A stretch of 64,000 bases of DNA, taken from contig NW_023605305.1 in assembly GCF_014898055.3 (NCBI RefSeq), positions 115,664,734 through 115,728,733 of the forward strand. The letters are read 5' to 3'. The DNA comes from Talpa occidentalis (Eukaryota; Chordata; Mammalia; Eulipotyphla; Talpidae). Positions 11,717-24,400 of this stretch are shown here, in pieces. Position 1 is the stretch's first letter; each line of letters opens with the position of its first letter. The translations under genes and the position numbers were made by a program. The notes under the pieces were generated by a model. The model was not told the DNA's origin. It worked only from the letters and a program-made list of their open reading frames with translations, and did no database searches.

Positions 11717-13980
11717 GGTAGAAGGGGGCCCGGGGGCCCTGCTGTTTCCAGGGGCCTGCCTAACCCCGGCGTGGCCGGCGAAGAAGAGTCTGCTCCAGTG
11801 AGGAGATCATGGGCCTGGAAAGCAGCGGACCCAGAAAAGGCTGGGAGGAGGCACGGGTGTGGAAGCTGGGGGGTCTGTGGGGTGTGTGTCCCCCCCGTGG
11901 GGTGGACAGAGGGCGCCCGCTTGTTCTTGAAGCCGTCGCTCTAACTTGCTGCTACCGATGATGCCACCGGCTCCGGGCTGCAGGGGTGACTCCCCTGAGT
12001 GTGAGGACACTGGGCCCTGGGACAGAGACCAAGGGGTGGAGGAAAGACAAGAGGGAGGAAGACGGGGAGAAACACAGAGGGGGTAGGGATGGAGGAAAAA
12101 ATGTTAAAACTCTAATGACCACCACCGCGGGGATCTCCACCTCACCCCGCAGGCATCCGTCAGTAACCCCCACCAAGCGGGGAGGGCTTCTCCTGCCCTG
12201 CACAGGCCACCCCGGGCTGCTCAGCAGCCTCGGGGACCCCACGCAGGGGACCTGGTCTCTGACTGCGCCCGAGGGGGCGCCTGGGGTGGAGAGTGGAGCT
12301 CAGAGCCTGGACAAGCCCCTAAGACAGGGCTCCTGGGAGGGTTCCCCTTTCTCCTCAAAGGCCTCTACCGAATTTACACAACCCCAAGCCGCAGCGAGAA
12401 GGTCTTGGGAGGGGCTTCCTGTAGGCCGGAGCGGGAAATGCAGGCCCTGGGGACCTGAATCAGAGCCGGATCTGAGGAATAACTTCACATCGGGAGCACA
12501 AACCACCCCCGCCCCGCCACCCACCAGCTTCTCCTGCGGTTCTCTCCAGGCCAGGAGCTGAGATTGCACGCGGGCCTCCGTCGTCCTCTTCGGTCCAAAG
12601 CCTGCCGACACCCGGAGGTGCTCTCGCCTCCTGTTTACACAGAATATGAAGAAGCTGATTATTGGGTTACATCAAAAGTACTCCCGGTGCACCCCTGCCG
12701 CGGCTCGTCCGCATCTGCTCCCGCCCGGGTCGCTTAGGCGCGTGCACCGACCGGTCCAACCGGTCCGCGACCAGCCCCAGCGTCCAGCCCAGCGCAGAGA
12801 CAGTTCATTCCCGACGTGGGTAGTCAAGGGAAAAGTCACAATTCCTGTCCTCTGCAGAGCCTCTCCCTTCACCTTCCTCCCTCCCCGCCCCCCTCACTCT
12901 GGAGGAGAAAAGGGGGGAATTAGACTGGTCAGAGTGTTGTCTTTTCTCTAGTTCCATTCTGACCTGAGACCGCGCTTCCCGCGTGCAAACTGGTCAAGAC
13001 GCAGGGCAGGGGAGGCCCGCGAGATGAAGTTACGCACCAAGAACGACCATCTCCCTGGTTCCGGGATGATTTCTCCTCACTGTATCTCATTATATGTTGT
13101 TCATTTAGAATCAGAGCAGCAAAAATCGCCCGCAGGCCTTACACTTTGTTTTTCCCTCTCCTTTTCCCTCCCCTCCCAAATGACACTGAGGATGAGCCCC
13201 ATAAGCAGACACCAGGGAGAGTTAATAAAGCGGAGAGGAAAGCAGGCCGCTGATCTTCCCTGCCCAGGGCCAGCAAGAATCAATAATGCAGTGGGGGCAG
13301 GGCAGCTGGCAGGCGGAGGGATGAGCCACAGGAAACCAGAGCTGACACCAGAGGGAGCGGGTCTCAAGCGGCTCAGTCCTCGGAGGGGGCACAGGAGCTG
13401 GCATGGAGGGTGTCCTGGGGTCACTCCCAGCAGGAGCAGGAACGGGGGAGGGGTCCCCAAACAGCTCAGGATCTCCTTCTTCCCTCTCACTGGGAGCTAT
13501 CCTCAGGTAGCGGGTGAGGATCTGAAGGAGCCTGCCTGCCGCCTCCCCGGCCTCGCTGGGAGAGAGCCCAAAGTGGGGAGAAGCTCATGGAGCAGGCACA
13601 GCTGCAGTGAGAGCCGCACCCCCAGGAACCCGCCCTCACCGCCCCACTCCTGCCTGCGGTCCCGACCCGAGTCTCCAAGCAGCCCAAGGGCTTCACTGCC
13701 TGGAAGATTAAGCGACACCAGCACCAAGCCCTGTCCACGGCTCGCAAGGCGGAGGGCAGGTGCCATTAAAAGAAGGAAATGAAGGGCGGGAGCAACGTCC
13801 CTTTCATGCCTCCTGCCTCGGCCCCTGCTCCCGGCTGTGGACGCCGGAGGTGGGGCAGTGCTGGCACCAGGCTGCAGGGACGCAGGGCTGAAGGCAGGAG
13901 CGGGGAGGAAAAGGTTAAAACAAAGTTTTTACCTAAAGAAGTGGGTGCTGGTCCGGGAGGGCTGGGCTCTGGGCACTGGG
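11717..13980 (-). other. MINDY1: MINDY1 5' UTR/intron region
   Basis: No coding exon is seen here. MINDY1 transcripts must run from the CpG island at 14-15.4 kb to the ATG at 11716, so this should hold 5' noncoding exon(s) and intron. I could not place a noncoding exon with confidence. No clear SINE is present. Confidence 0.45.
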
Positions 13981-15128
13981 CGCAGAGGTGGGCGCAGGAG
14001 GGGCGCGGCCGGGCGCCCGCCGCTGTCACCGCGGGGCGGCCGGTGCGCGCAGCGGCCGCCCCGACTCAGCCCGGCCGCACCCCGGGGCGGGCGCAGGTGC
14101 TCCCCGCGCCGCGGGCCCTCAGGGTCCCGGGTCGCCCGGTGCGCGGCGCGCCCTGCGGCCCGGCTGCAAACTGCTTTTCAGAGGAAGTTTGTGGGTTTTC
14201 TTGCCTCTTCTCGCGCTCTCTTTTCTCCCCATCCGGACAAAGAAAAACCAGTCAAGGACGCGCTCGCGCAGGAGGGCGGCCCCGCGCCGGGGAGCTCGGC
14301 GGGCGCGGCCGGGCGGCCGCGAGGGCAGAAGGCGCAGGAAAACAACAGCCCCTTTCTCCCGCCGCCCGCGCCGGAGGGGCCGGGCTCGAGCCTGCTGGCG
14401 AGACGGGGAAGAGCCAGTGCCCGCGCGCGGGGAGGGGCCCTGGGCAGCGGCGGGGCCCGCGCCTCCCCCGGCGGCCGCCTCGGGCCGCGGGCGCTGCCCG
14501 CGCGGTTGCGGGGCGCGGGGGGCGCGGGGGCAGTCGGGGTCCCCTCCCGGCCGCGCGGCGGTGTGTGCACCGCGCACCGCGTGTCCATGGGTGCACACAC
14601 ATGTTTTATACGTAGTTTTAATCTAGCAAGGGGGCCGGCGGGCTGCGCCCGGGCTGCGGGAGAAGGGGTGGGCGAAGCCGGGCGGCGGGGGCGCGACCCG
14701 GCAAGCGGGGACTGCAGGCCCCGCGCCCCCGCCGCGCCCCCGCGGGCCTCGTCCCCCGAGTCACCTCCCCGGGCCTCTCGCCGGGCCTCGGGAAACGCTG
14801 GGGGCTCAGGGCCGGGCCGACGGCGAGGGGCCCCCGGACGGCGAGGGGCGCGCCCGCCCGAAGGGGCGCCTCCAGCGGGTGGGGGCCGCGGGGGCGGCCC
14901 GGAGGGGCTCGGGCGCCGGAGGCGGGGGCGGTCGGCGGGGCCGGGTGTTGGTGGACTCGGGCCCCGCGCAGGGGAGAAGCCCAGAGGCCGGAGCACGCGC
15001 GGGTGCGGCGCGCGCCCTCGGCCTCGCCGCGAGGGAGCCAGCGCGCGGGGACCCCGGCACGTGTGTGTCCAGCGGGGCACCCGGAAAATTGCGCTGCCCG
15101 GTTCCCGGGGCCACTTCCGCGCCCCTGG

Positions 15129-15148
15129 ACTACGTTTCCCAGCACGCC
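15129..15148 (+). promoter_or_regulatory. ZNF143/SBS-type element
   Basis: ACTACGTTTCCCAGCACGCC matches the SBS motif ACTACAATTCCCAGCATGCC at 16 of 20 positions by eye, including the central TTCCCAGCA core. This element is bound by ZNF143 and THAP11 in many mammalian bidirectional promoters. It is 265 bases before the PRUNE1 start codon. Confidence 0.75.
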
Positions 15149-15298
15149 CCGCGCCCGCCCCGCCCGCGCCCTCGGGAGGGCGACCCGCGACGCTCCGGGA
15201 GCAGCGCCGCTTCCGCCGCCGGGGGCGGGGCGACGTCGGAGTCCGGCGCGCCCCGTGACGTACTTCCTCCCGGGGGGTCGGGGCCGAATCGCTGTGTG

Positions 15299-15315
15299 GC
15301 GGGTTCGAGTCCCGC
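15299..15315 (+). promoter_or_regulatory. tRNA B-box/T-arm-like hairpin
   Basis: GCGGG TTCGAGT CCCGC forms a perfect 5-bp stem with a 7-base loop, and contains GGTTCGAGTCC, which matches the Pol III B-box. No acceptor stem, D-arm or anticodon arm is found around it, so it is not a tRNA gene. It lies about 100 bases before the PRUNE1 ATG. Confidence 0.55.
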
Positions 15316-15413
15316 CTCCTGACTCCCGTCTCTCGCCCCCGAGTCCGGGGCGGGGCGCATTCGCCGGGTAACCGCTCCGCCGCGAGGGGCGGCGGCACAC
15401 CTTGGACCTCACC

Positions 15414-18400
15414 ATGGAGTGCTACCTGCAGGGTTGTCGAGCTGCTCTGCAGGTAACGGGTCGCTGTGTGTGACCGTGAGGAATAGAATCGGGGTCCAGG
15501 CAGGACGAAGATGTGGACTCCCTGAGGGTCGGGGGTGGGGGGCTTGGGGTCTGCTCAGGCTCGGGGCCTGAGGGGGGAGTGAGAACTTAGCCTTCGAGAC
15601 CGGGAATGCTGCTCAGCCTCCCCATTCTGGCCCCCGGCGTCGGGTCTGAGCGGGGAGGGGTGTCGTGGGTCCGGGTCCTGCCTTGCGCCTCCCCGCGCCG
15701 TCCCCCGGGTGGGTCCCTCCCCAGGGCCGCGCCGCCGCCTGTCGTGCCCCGCGAGGTGCACTTGCTCCTCTCTCCCCGCCCCTCCTAAATTCTCTGCTCA
15801 CGAGGCCTCCGAGACCCCGTGGCCTGCGGGTGAACCCCGGGGGGACAGCGAACCTGCGCCCGCTTATTTCCTCCGGGTGGCGGTTTCTGGCCGGCGGGTC
15901 GAGCTCATTCTGGATTAGGGACGGTCGTGGCGGCTTACTTTACTTCTGTTTTCAAGATAAACACCCGCACGTCAGGCATTTCTGTGGCCCCACACCTGCA
16001 TTCCTCTGCTGCCCTCTCGGTCTTCTCCCCTGGCCTCAAGCACACAAAACCCCCGCCTGGAAGGGACGAGCGCAGAGTGTGTTTGGAATCAGAACTGTAA
16101 GCACGATTTGGGAATGCTTTGTTTTGGTGTTCTCGGAGGCAGTTGGCCGCCCCAGCCGGGCTGACCAGTCATGGAACATTAAGCTCACCCCGGTGAGCTG
16201 CAAAAAGTTGGCCGGAGAGAGACTCCAGGTCAGCTGGCCCCTGCCTCAAGTCACACGCCCCTCTAGAGACCTGGACAGATCGTGGACTCTGCCTCCCTGT
16301 TTCAGTATCTTAATCTACAAATTCCCCTGGACAATGGAGTCTTGTCTTTAGCAAATCCTAAAAGTCACCTAATTCCTCCGCAGGCGCTGACATAAAAGTG
16401 GACTTCCATTTTAACGCCAGTGACTCCCAAATTTTCCTTGTGAAATACAAATTTTGGGAAAGCTGTTTTAATGCAAATAAATAAGACAGTTTGGAACCAA
16501 TTTGTTTTAGTTTCCCCCGATTTCCAACACAGGGAGCTCACTGGAGGTCTAAAGTAGTCTAAGGAGTTGGATTTTTTTTTTCCTCTATGTAACCCAAATG
16601 ACGAGTCTGTGTTCCACCGTTTGGTGGAGAGCCCTGGGCCCTAACGCCTCACCACTTTATTGCATACACCTATCCTCCCAGAGGCCAGGCGGGCTTAGCA
16701 GTGTCTTCTACAGCTGCTGTCAAAACTACTGGTGTTTTCTAGTATTGCTGGCATCCTGACTTTCTTCTGCCTGCATTCATTCCCCAGGAAGCAAAATCTA
16801 GATCTTCCTTTTTCCAAACTAGGGAACTTTGGGAAAGTGAAGTTGTGTCTTAGAGCAGTCATCATCACACAGCCTAGCCAGGGCCAGGAGGAATGTTCTA
16901 GGTAAACTGCTGGCAGACACACACAAGTGGACACCCACAATTTAGAGTGCTTTTCATTAGAGAAGTAATAAATATCCATAGTGGAAAACACTTAAAATGT
17001 AGAAGTGTATAAAATGAAAAAGAAAAATATCCTTTTTTTTCTCCCCATACAATTTCCCAGAAGCCACACTACCCTCTCTTCCCTTGAGGAATAATTTAGA
17101 CAGACACTGGTCAGTCGGAGTGTCTGTCTGTTAAACTGTATTATAACATTCAGGGAGCTGTAAATGCTTAACTCTTACACAGGTAGAAACAGCTCACAAA
17201 CCAGCCAAGCTCCTGTTGACACCATGTTTTTATTAGCACTGGATGCCAGAGTTTCCTACGCCTCTGCCACAGAGATAGTAGGATGTTCCATTTGAAAGAA
17301 ATCCTGTTTCATCATTAGAATGTCCTATCCATGGTGACTCATCGCTCACTTTTATGGGGGGAAATCTGTCTCAGGGTGGGGCTGCAGCCAAGTGTAGGTG
17401 CTCACCCAGAAGCCTCTGGACAATCTGTGTTTGTACTCGTCTCAGGCATGAGGCGGAATCCGGAGCGTGGCTGTCCTTAGAGATCTGCAATCCGGGCATC
17501 GGTTTCAGGCAGGCCCTTTTTCTCTGCTGGGAGGGCGGCTCTATTTCTGGTGCCTTGTCTCATTTTTCTCCCTCATGAGCTATTTTGTAGAGTAAGCTCA
17601 GCCCATATCCCGCTCTGGAAGGGACATTTACCTTGCCAGCATAGCACCCATGCCCACTTACCCATGGAGGCCACAGACAACATCAGAATCCAGTCTTTCA
17701 ACTGGTGGATTTTTTTTTTTTTTTTTTAAGAAAAGAAGTTTACATTTATGTGCGACTCTCAGGCTGTGTTTCTCCATGGGCAGCTCGGGTTTCTCCCTGC
17801 TGCTAAGTATAGCTGGATGCTCTGATGGTCAGAAACCAGGCTGTTTGGCTTGGGCTTCTGCTGGCCGGGGGGATGGGCGGGGTTATGAGTTACACGTGTT
17901 CCCCCGCAGGCTTAATTTTTTATTCTAAGTAAAGATTCTAAACATCTAAACATAGTGGGCTGTCTGGACGCTTGAGCTGCGGACAGCGCGCTGCTTAACT
18001 TCAGCCACTTCAGCTGCAGAGAAACTCTCTGAAATATTTCAACTTCTAGTAATTGATCTTATAGCCACAAATGAATATTTTCTTTTGCAATTCGATGAGA
18101 TTATGGTAGTCACAATGAAATTTGAATATAAATCCATGTTCATTAAATTGTGAAATTCTAGAGAAGTAGAAAAAGAAGCAAACCCTGCGACCTAAGGCAT
18201 GTGGTGGTCAAATTCCTCTTCTCCCACATCTTTCTGGTTGTGTTTTAGGGTTTTTTTCTCCTCTTGTATTGCTGCTGCAGCAACACCGCCCGAGCTTCTC
18301 TCTAAAGGAGGGGGAGAATGGCATCTTCTAAGTTGGGCAACGTTTATCCTGTTTGCCCAGGACAGTCTTGGTTTGTTCCAGTGTAATCATTAACTGCCCC

Positions 18401-21400
18401 TCTTTTCATTCTCAAAAGAGTCTCAGTTTGGAAAAACACAGTATCTGGTCACGCAGCTCGCGAGCCCTGGTAAGGGTTGGGGTACGTGCCCGCGGAAAGA
18501 AGGGGCGTTGAGATGCATGTGGGAGCCGCAGGTGTAGAAGCTGGCGGCGTGGGGGGAGGACGCTCTGGCCTGGGTGGTCAGGGAAGACTTTGCAGAGGGG
18601 CCTTTAGGTCGGCCAGGAGGGCTGGAGAAAGGGGAGCCGGGGGTTCCCGTTGACGCGCCAGCCCGTGTCCTCTTCATAACAGCTTCGTGAAATGGCTCGC
18701 GGCAGTCGCGTCATTCTCATATGCGGAGCATGAGGCTTCGCGAGGCCAAAGTCCCGCAACCAGCAGGAAGCAGAGCGGGATCTGGGCCCAGCCCGGGGTC
18801 CGTTCAGATGGCAGCGCCGCGGCTGTCAAGCAGGGAGGAGCAAAGAGTGCAAAGGGCAGAGCTGGGACTGCCACGGTGTCCGCCAGCGCCTGCAGGCCAG
18901 CCGCCCCCACCTCCCGGGCCGCTCCTGCCCTGGCTTGGCCAAGTCTGGCGTCCCTCCTTCCTGTTGGCTCCCCGACTGTCTGTCTGTCTGGCCACGCTGG
19001 GCCCAGGGGCTTCGTCCTTCACCCTGTGCTGGCGGTGTGTGCCCGCACCTCGCGGCCACGGCCGGACTCGGTCCTGCTTCTGCTTCTCCGGGGCTGGGGT
19101 CTGCCCACCCGAGTCAGGCGCCACGCGGAGGGGGGCTCGGCAGGTCTCTCCCGTGGCCCGCCCCTCCTCTGCCTTCCTTCCTTCCGCTGGGGCCTCTCGC
19201 CTCTCTAGAGAACCGCGGTGTGCACGCGCTCTTGCACCACAGACACGCTGCTCCAGTGAGCAGGTTACTCTGCTGCACTCGCCTCAGGGGCTTGGCTGTC
19301 ACTTGGGGACGCGGCCATCTGGGCCGTTCTCGGTGTCCAGGAAACAGGGGCCTTCTCTAGTCTCAGGAGAGCAGCTGCAAGTCAGAGGGGCTGGCATGGG
19401 ACGGGACAGCTGGGGGCTTATTATTGGAAAATATGAAAATGAGTCTCTTCCCCCACCCCCACCCCCACCGGGACAGCCCCGGAAGGGGGTAGGAGACCCC
19501 AGGAGCACATTTCCCCAGGGGCCTTTGTCTGACGTGACAGGTAACCCCTGGCTTTTGTACTTCTAAGTATAGTAGTAGTAGAAGGAGGAGAGGTGTTTTA
19601 AAAACAAACATCTTTGTGCCATGGACAGTTTATGACACGGGGAGTCCAAAATTGCCCCTTGGGGCCAGGGCTTCCAGGCGGGGTGGGGCTGGTCACAGCC
19701 AGTGCAGGGAGGTGACCCAGGCTCCCCAGGGGTCTCTTTTTTCCTAAAATTCTGTTACGTAAAGACTATTTCTTGCTACTTTTGCTCCTATGAATCCCCT
19801 TCCCACTTTTCTAGACTCTTCCATGTAGCAGATACTCCCTGGCCGAAGAAGCAGGAGAATTGGGGTTTTCACCTTTCCATAACCCAGTAGTTCTCAGCCA
19901 GGGGAGGTTTGTCCCCCAGGCAGTATTTGGCAAGTCTGGAGATATTTTTGATTGCCATGAATTGGGGGTGTCACTCACATCTAGTGAGTGGAATCCAGGG
20001 GTGCTGCCAGATAGCCTGTAGTACCCAAGGCAGCTGCTGCAACAGCGCATTCCCAGCACAAGCAGAGCTGGAGTGAGACCTTTCTGCGACTGGGGTGTCT
20101 CCTGTCCACTCCTCTCTCAGGAGCAGCCTCGGAGCAGCCCAGAAGTACAGCAGCAGACAGCCGCACCCTCCCCTGAGCCCCGGACTTTGGGGTCTCATTC
20201 CACCTGGAAGTGTTCATTCTTTTCTTTTTTTTTTTAAGATTTATTTATTTATGCATACAAGAGCTGGTACAGGGCAGAGGTGTGGGGAGGGGTGAGAGGA
20301 TTCACCAGAGACAGAGTGGGGAACAGAACAGGCAGATCGACCAAAGTACACTGCTGAGGGGAGCAGCAGGTGAGTCAGGAGAGGTCTGCTGCACCATGTG
20401 GGTAGCTCCCTGGCTGGCTGGGATCAAACTCATGCTGCAGAGGCTGCAGACAGCTTCGCAGGCTGCGTCTTAACCCCTGTACCACCTGGGAGGCCCTCAT
20501 TCTTTCTCTTTTTTTTTTTTAAAGATTTATTTATGCATACAAGAACTGGGGTACAGACCAGAGGTGTGGGGGGTGAGAGGATTCACTAGAGACAGAGTGG
20601 GGAGCAGAACAGGTAGAGCCACGGAAATACACTGCTGGGGGGAGCAGTGGGGTGACAGGAGAGGTTTGCTGCACCATGTGGGTAGCTCCCTGGCTGGGGA
20701 TGGAACTCGTGCTGCAGTGGCTGCAGACAGCTTCGTAGGCTGCGTCTTAACCCCTGTACCACCCGGGAGGCCCCAGAAGTATTAATTCTTAACGGACAGC
20801 CTCTTCAGGTTGTTTTGAGACCAAGTGACTGACTAGTTGATTCATGTGAAAATAGCAGGACAGGGCTTGGCACACTCAGCCCTTTCCAAAGCAAACCCAA
20901 CCCCAGTCCCGGCCAGGCTGCACCGCAACCTGCGTGGGCACTTAGGGTTTAATGTGCTTTATTTCTAACTTGGTTAGCAAGGAGCGGCAAGGGGCAAAGT
21001 CAATACTGGCAGACATCTCTCCCCAGCGTTCTTGGCAGCGGCCAGACTCTTCAGAGCTTTGAAAATAAAAGTCCCGGCAGGACTGGCACCTCGAGCCGCC
21101 TCGGAGCCCCCTGGGAAGCGCCTGCTGCCCGGCGGGGGTGGTCGTGCTGGCTGTCCCCGGGGGCCTCGGGCGGGGGTCCTCACTGGCGGATGAGCTGCGT
21201 AATCTTTTACCTTTATTCTCAGGGTATCTTCACCTGTTCCCATGACTTGGGGAGTTAAGAATTGTTTCCCCGATTATGAAAATGGGGGAACAGACAAACC
21301 AGCCAGGGCTGTCGTGGCTTGAACACATCAGCCGCTCCAAGTGCTCAGCTTTGACTTCTCAGGTGTCCAGAGACGCCTCGGAAGGTAGAGGCTCACTGCT

Positions 21401-24400
21401 GCCTCCCACGAGTTAACACTCACGGGACGGTGTAGGAGAGCCCTGGCTGCGCGTGGAATGCTTAAAACGTAGCTGAAACAGGTGTGCCTTTCAGTTACCG
21501 CCCTCGGCCCTGAAGTGAGGCGCCCTGAGGCGACCTGTCCCGCCCCTCTCCAGGGTCAGTGCAGGACATCAGGCCTCCTTGAGCGTCAGGTAAGCACCCA
21601 CAGCCTCCCTCTCTCGCCCTGCAGGCGTCCCGGCCGCTGCACGTGGTGCTGGGGAATGAGGCCTGTGACCTGGACTCCATGGTGTCAGCGCTCGCCCTGG
21701 CTTTTTACCTGTCAAAGGTAAGTACTTAGGAGCAGGAGCCCTTAGAGTGAAAAGATTTGGGTTCAAGATTTAGCTTTGTTTCTTAACACCATTTAGCCTT
21801 GGGTAAGTTAAATCCTTTAACTTGGCTGAATCTCATTCCCCTCTGTAAGATCCGAGAATCCCATCCCTGCCCCAAGATCCGAGGAAACCCCCCCCCCATA
21901 GATATGATAATGCTTGCTGTGAGATCAGGCCAGGAAAGGTAATCCGGAGACATGGGGATCCAGAAAGCACTATTGGAGTCGCTGCTGCCGAGTTTTGTGT
22001 GGCTGTGCGTGATCGGGTGTGTCTTCCCTCTGCCCATGTCAGCGCTGAGGCCTAGTAACCCTCCATTTTCCTGAGTTATCTTGTTGACCTCCGTGTTAGT
22101 GCTGAGGAGGAGGAAGGGCAAGAGTCGTCCTTTTCCTTTTTTTTTCCTTAAGATTTATTTATTTTTATACAAGAGCTGGGGTACAGGCCAGAGGTGTGGG
22201 GTGAGAGGATTCACCCGAGGCAGAGTGGGGAGCAGAACAGGCAGACGGACTGAAAGCACTGCTGAGGGGAGCAGCGGGGAGACAGGAGAGGTCTGCTGCA
22301 TTATGTGGGTAGCTCCCTGGCCGGGGATGGAGCTCGTGCTGCAGAGCCTGCGGACAGCGTCATAGGCTTCATCTAACCCCTTGCACCACCAGGGAGGCCC
22401 CCTTTTCCTTTTATTGGCTGGTGATTGCGGCTCTGGGGCTGGCAGTAACTCCCCCCCCCCCCATTGTGTCTCCTCGCTCGCTGGCGCCTTACTTTCCCCT
22501 TCTCCTCCAACGTGCACCGGTCTTCTCTCCGCTCTCCTGCCCAGACGGCTGAGGCCGAGGAAGTCTTTGTGCCAGTTTTAAACATAAAACGCTCCGAGCT
22601 ACCTCTGCGGGGTGACAGTGTCTTCTTCCTTCAGAAGATTCACATTCCAGAGTCCCTCTTGATCTTCCGGGATGAGATTGACCTTCACGCCTTGCACCAG
22701 GCAGGCCGGCTCACGCTCGTCCTCGTGGACCACCACGTCTTGCCCAGGTGAGGGGGGTCAGGCTGACTCTTGGCGGGGCCCGCTGCTCTGACAGTGAGCT
22801 CCAGAGGCGAGAAGAAAACAGGCTCATCGTGAGGATAGTCATGTCAACAGAAAGGGGGAGGGGCAGTGAGCCTCGGAGGAGGGTTTGGTGTGTGATGGTG
22901 GTGGGTGGGGTGTGGTAATATAACCGAAGAGGTGTGAGCTTTACCTCTAAATCACATACCGTGTTGTAAACCAATGTTACCTCAATAAAAAAATACAATA
23001 GGGCCTCCCTGGTGGTGCAAGGGGTTAAGACACAACCTATGATGCTGTCCGCAGCCTCTGCAGCACGAGTTCAATCCCCGGCCAGGGAGATACCCATATG
23101 GTGCAGCAGACCTCTCCTGTCTCCCTGCTGCTCCCCTCCACAGTGGATTTCAGTACATGCGCCTGTTCTGCTCCCCACTCTGTCTCTGGTGAATCCTCTC
23201 ACCCCCCACACCTCTGGCCCGTACCCCAGTTCTTGTATGCATAATAAAATAAATCTTTTTTTAAAAATAATACAGTAAGAAAAGAAAAGCAACAGAAAGT
23301 AGTTCTCCAGTTACGCCAGCAATAAATAGAAATAGAAACATGGAGAGCTCAAACTAAAGGGTAACTTGGAAATCATTTAAGTTTGCCTTTGATGTCCTTA
23401 TTTTAAGGTTTCATGATAGACTTATTACAGTAGAAACCTTTGAATGATTGCAATGTTTTTCTTAAATATTTTATTTTTGTGTAGAACTGGGATGTAGGTC
23501 AGAGGTGCAGGGGGGTGAGAGGACTCACCAAGACAGGCTGGAGAGCAGAACAGGCAGATCCACTGAAACACACTGCTGAGGGGAGCGGCGGGGAGCCAGG
23601 AGAGGTCTGCTGCTCCATGTAGGTAGCTCCCTGGCTGGGGATGGAACTCGTGCTGCAGTGGCTGCCGATAGCTTCACAGTGCTGAGACTTTAACCCCTGC
23701 GCCACCAGGGAGGTCCCGAGGCCCAGTTCTTTTTAATTTTAAAGTTAGCAAAATTATTTCTTGCATAAGGCATCTTGTTAGTATCTGGTTGACAAACCTA
23801 CACACCTGTAATCATTCCATGTATCTAATTGAGGGCTGGCAACAACTGCCAAGAGAGCAACGGGAGCTTGAGACCTTCCTCTCCAGCTGCGCCTGCTGAT
23901 GTGGAAGGGATGTTTTTCCTTTGAGCACCATGATTCCAGCAGGTCATTGGCAGGGTAGTCTCAAGGCATTAATCCACCTGTTCGTGTGCTTGTCAGTAAA
24001 CTTCTGTTTAGGGGATAAAGGTGAGGCAGAGCCCCTGTTCTCAAGACGCTTTCAGTCAGAAAGAGGGAACGAGGCAACAGGTCTAAGGGGTATTCGAGCT
24101 GAGAGAACTGTCACCCTATGGGGCAGTCGAGCACCAAGGAGGAGCAGAGGATGTCATGAAGTCTTCTCAACAACTGACCTTTGACTTCAGTCTTGAAGGG
24201 GGACTGGTGTTCTCCCCGGGAGTGGGGAGGTAAGGTCACCAGGCAAAGCAGCCAGGTGGAGAAGCAATTAACAGCAGCAAGGGCAGGCAGGCGTGAAACA
24301 GCCTGGCCAGTGGGGCAGCCGGGACTTGTTGCATAGGTGGAGCATAAAATGATGGAGTAGGACATGGACAAAGGTGAGACTAGAGAGGCCGGCGGGCCAG

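Larger units (their letters stand above)
13985..15470. promoter_or_regulatory. CpG-island bidirectional promoter MINDY1/PRUNE1
   Basis: A dense CpG block separates the divergent genes MINDY1 (minus) and PRUNE1 (plus, ATG 15414). It holds an E-box CACGTG (15058-15063), a ZNF143-type element (15129-15148), GACGTC (15232-15237) and a CRE-like TGACGTA (15256-15262), and no obvious TATA box. This fits a housekeeping bidirectional promoter. The exact start sites cannot be read from sequence. Confidence 0.8.

Noticed and set aside
13837..15258. Long open frames on both strands in the CpG island (for example 473 and 406 codons)
   Set aside because: They overlap in several frames, are nearly all Gly, Ala, Pro and Arg, and lie at divergent promoters. 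They reflect high GC with few stop codons, not a gene.
15240..15330. Possible tRNA gene
   Set aside because: Only the T-arm and B-box are present; no matching acceptor stem, D-arm or anticodon arm can be drawn.
20210..20589. Frames such as those across 20210-20589 with repeated peptide text
   Set aside because: They are translations of SINE copies; the same peptide text appears at many SINE loci.
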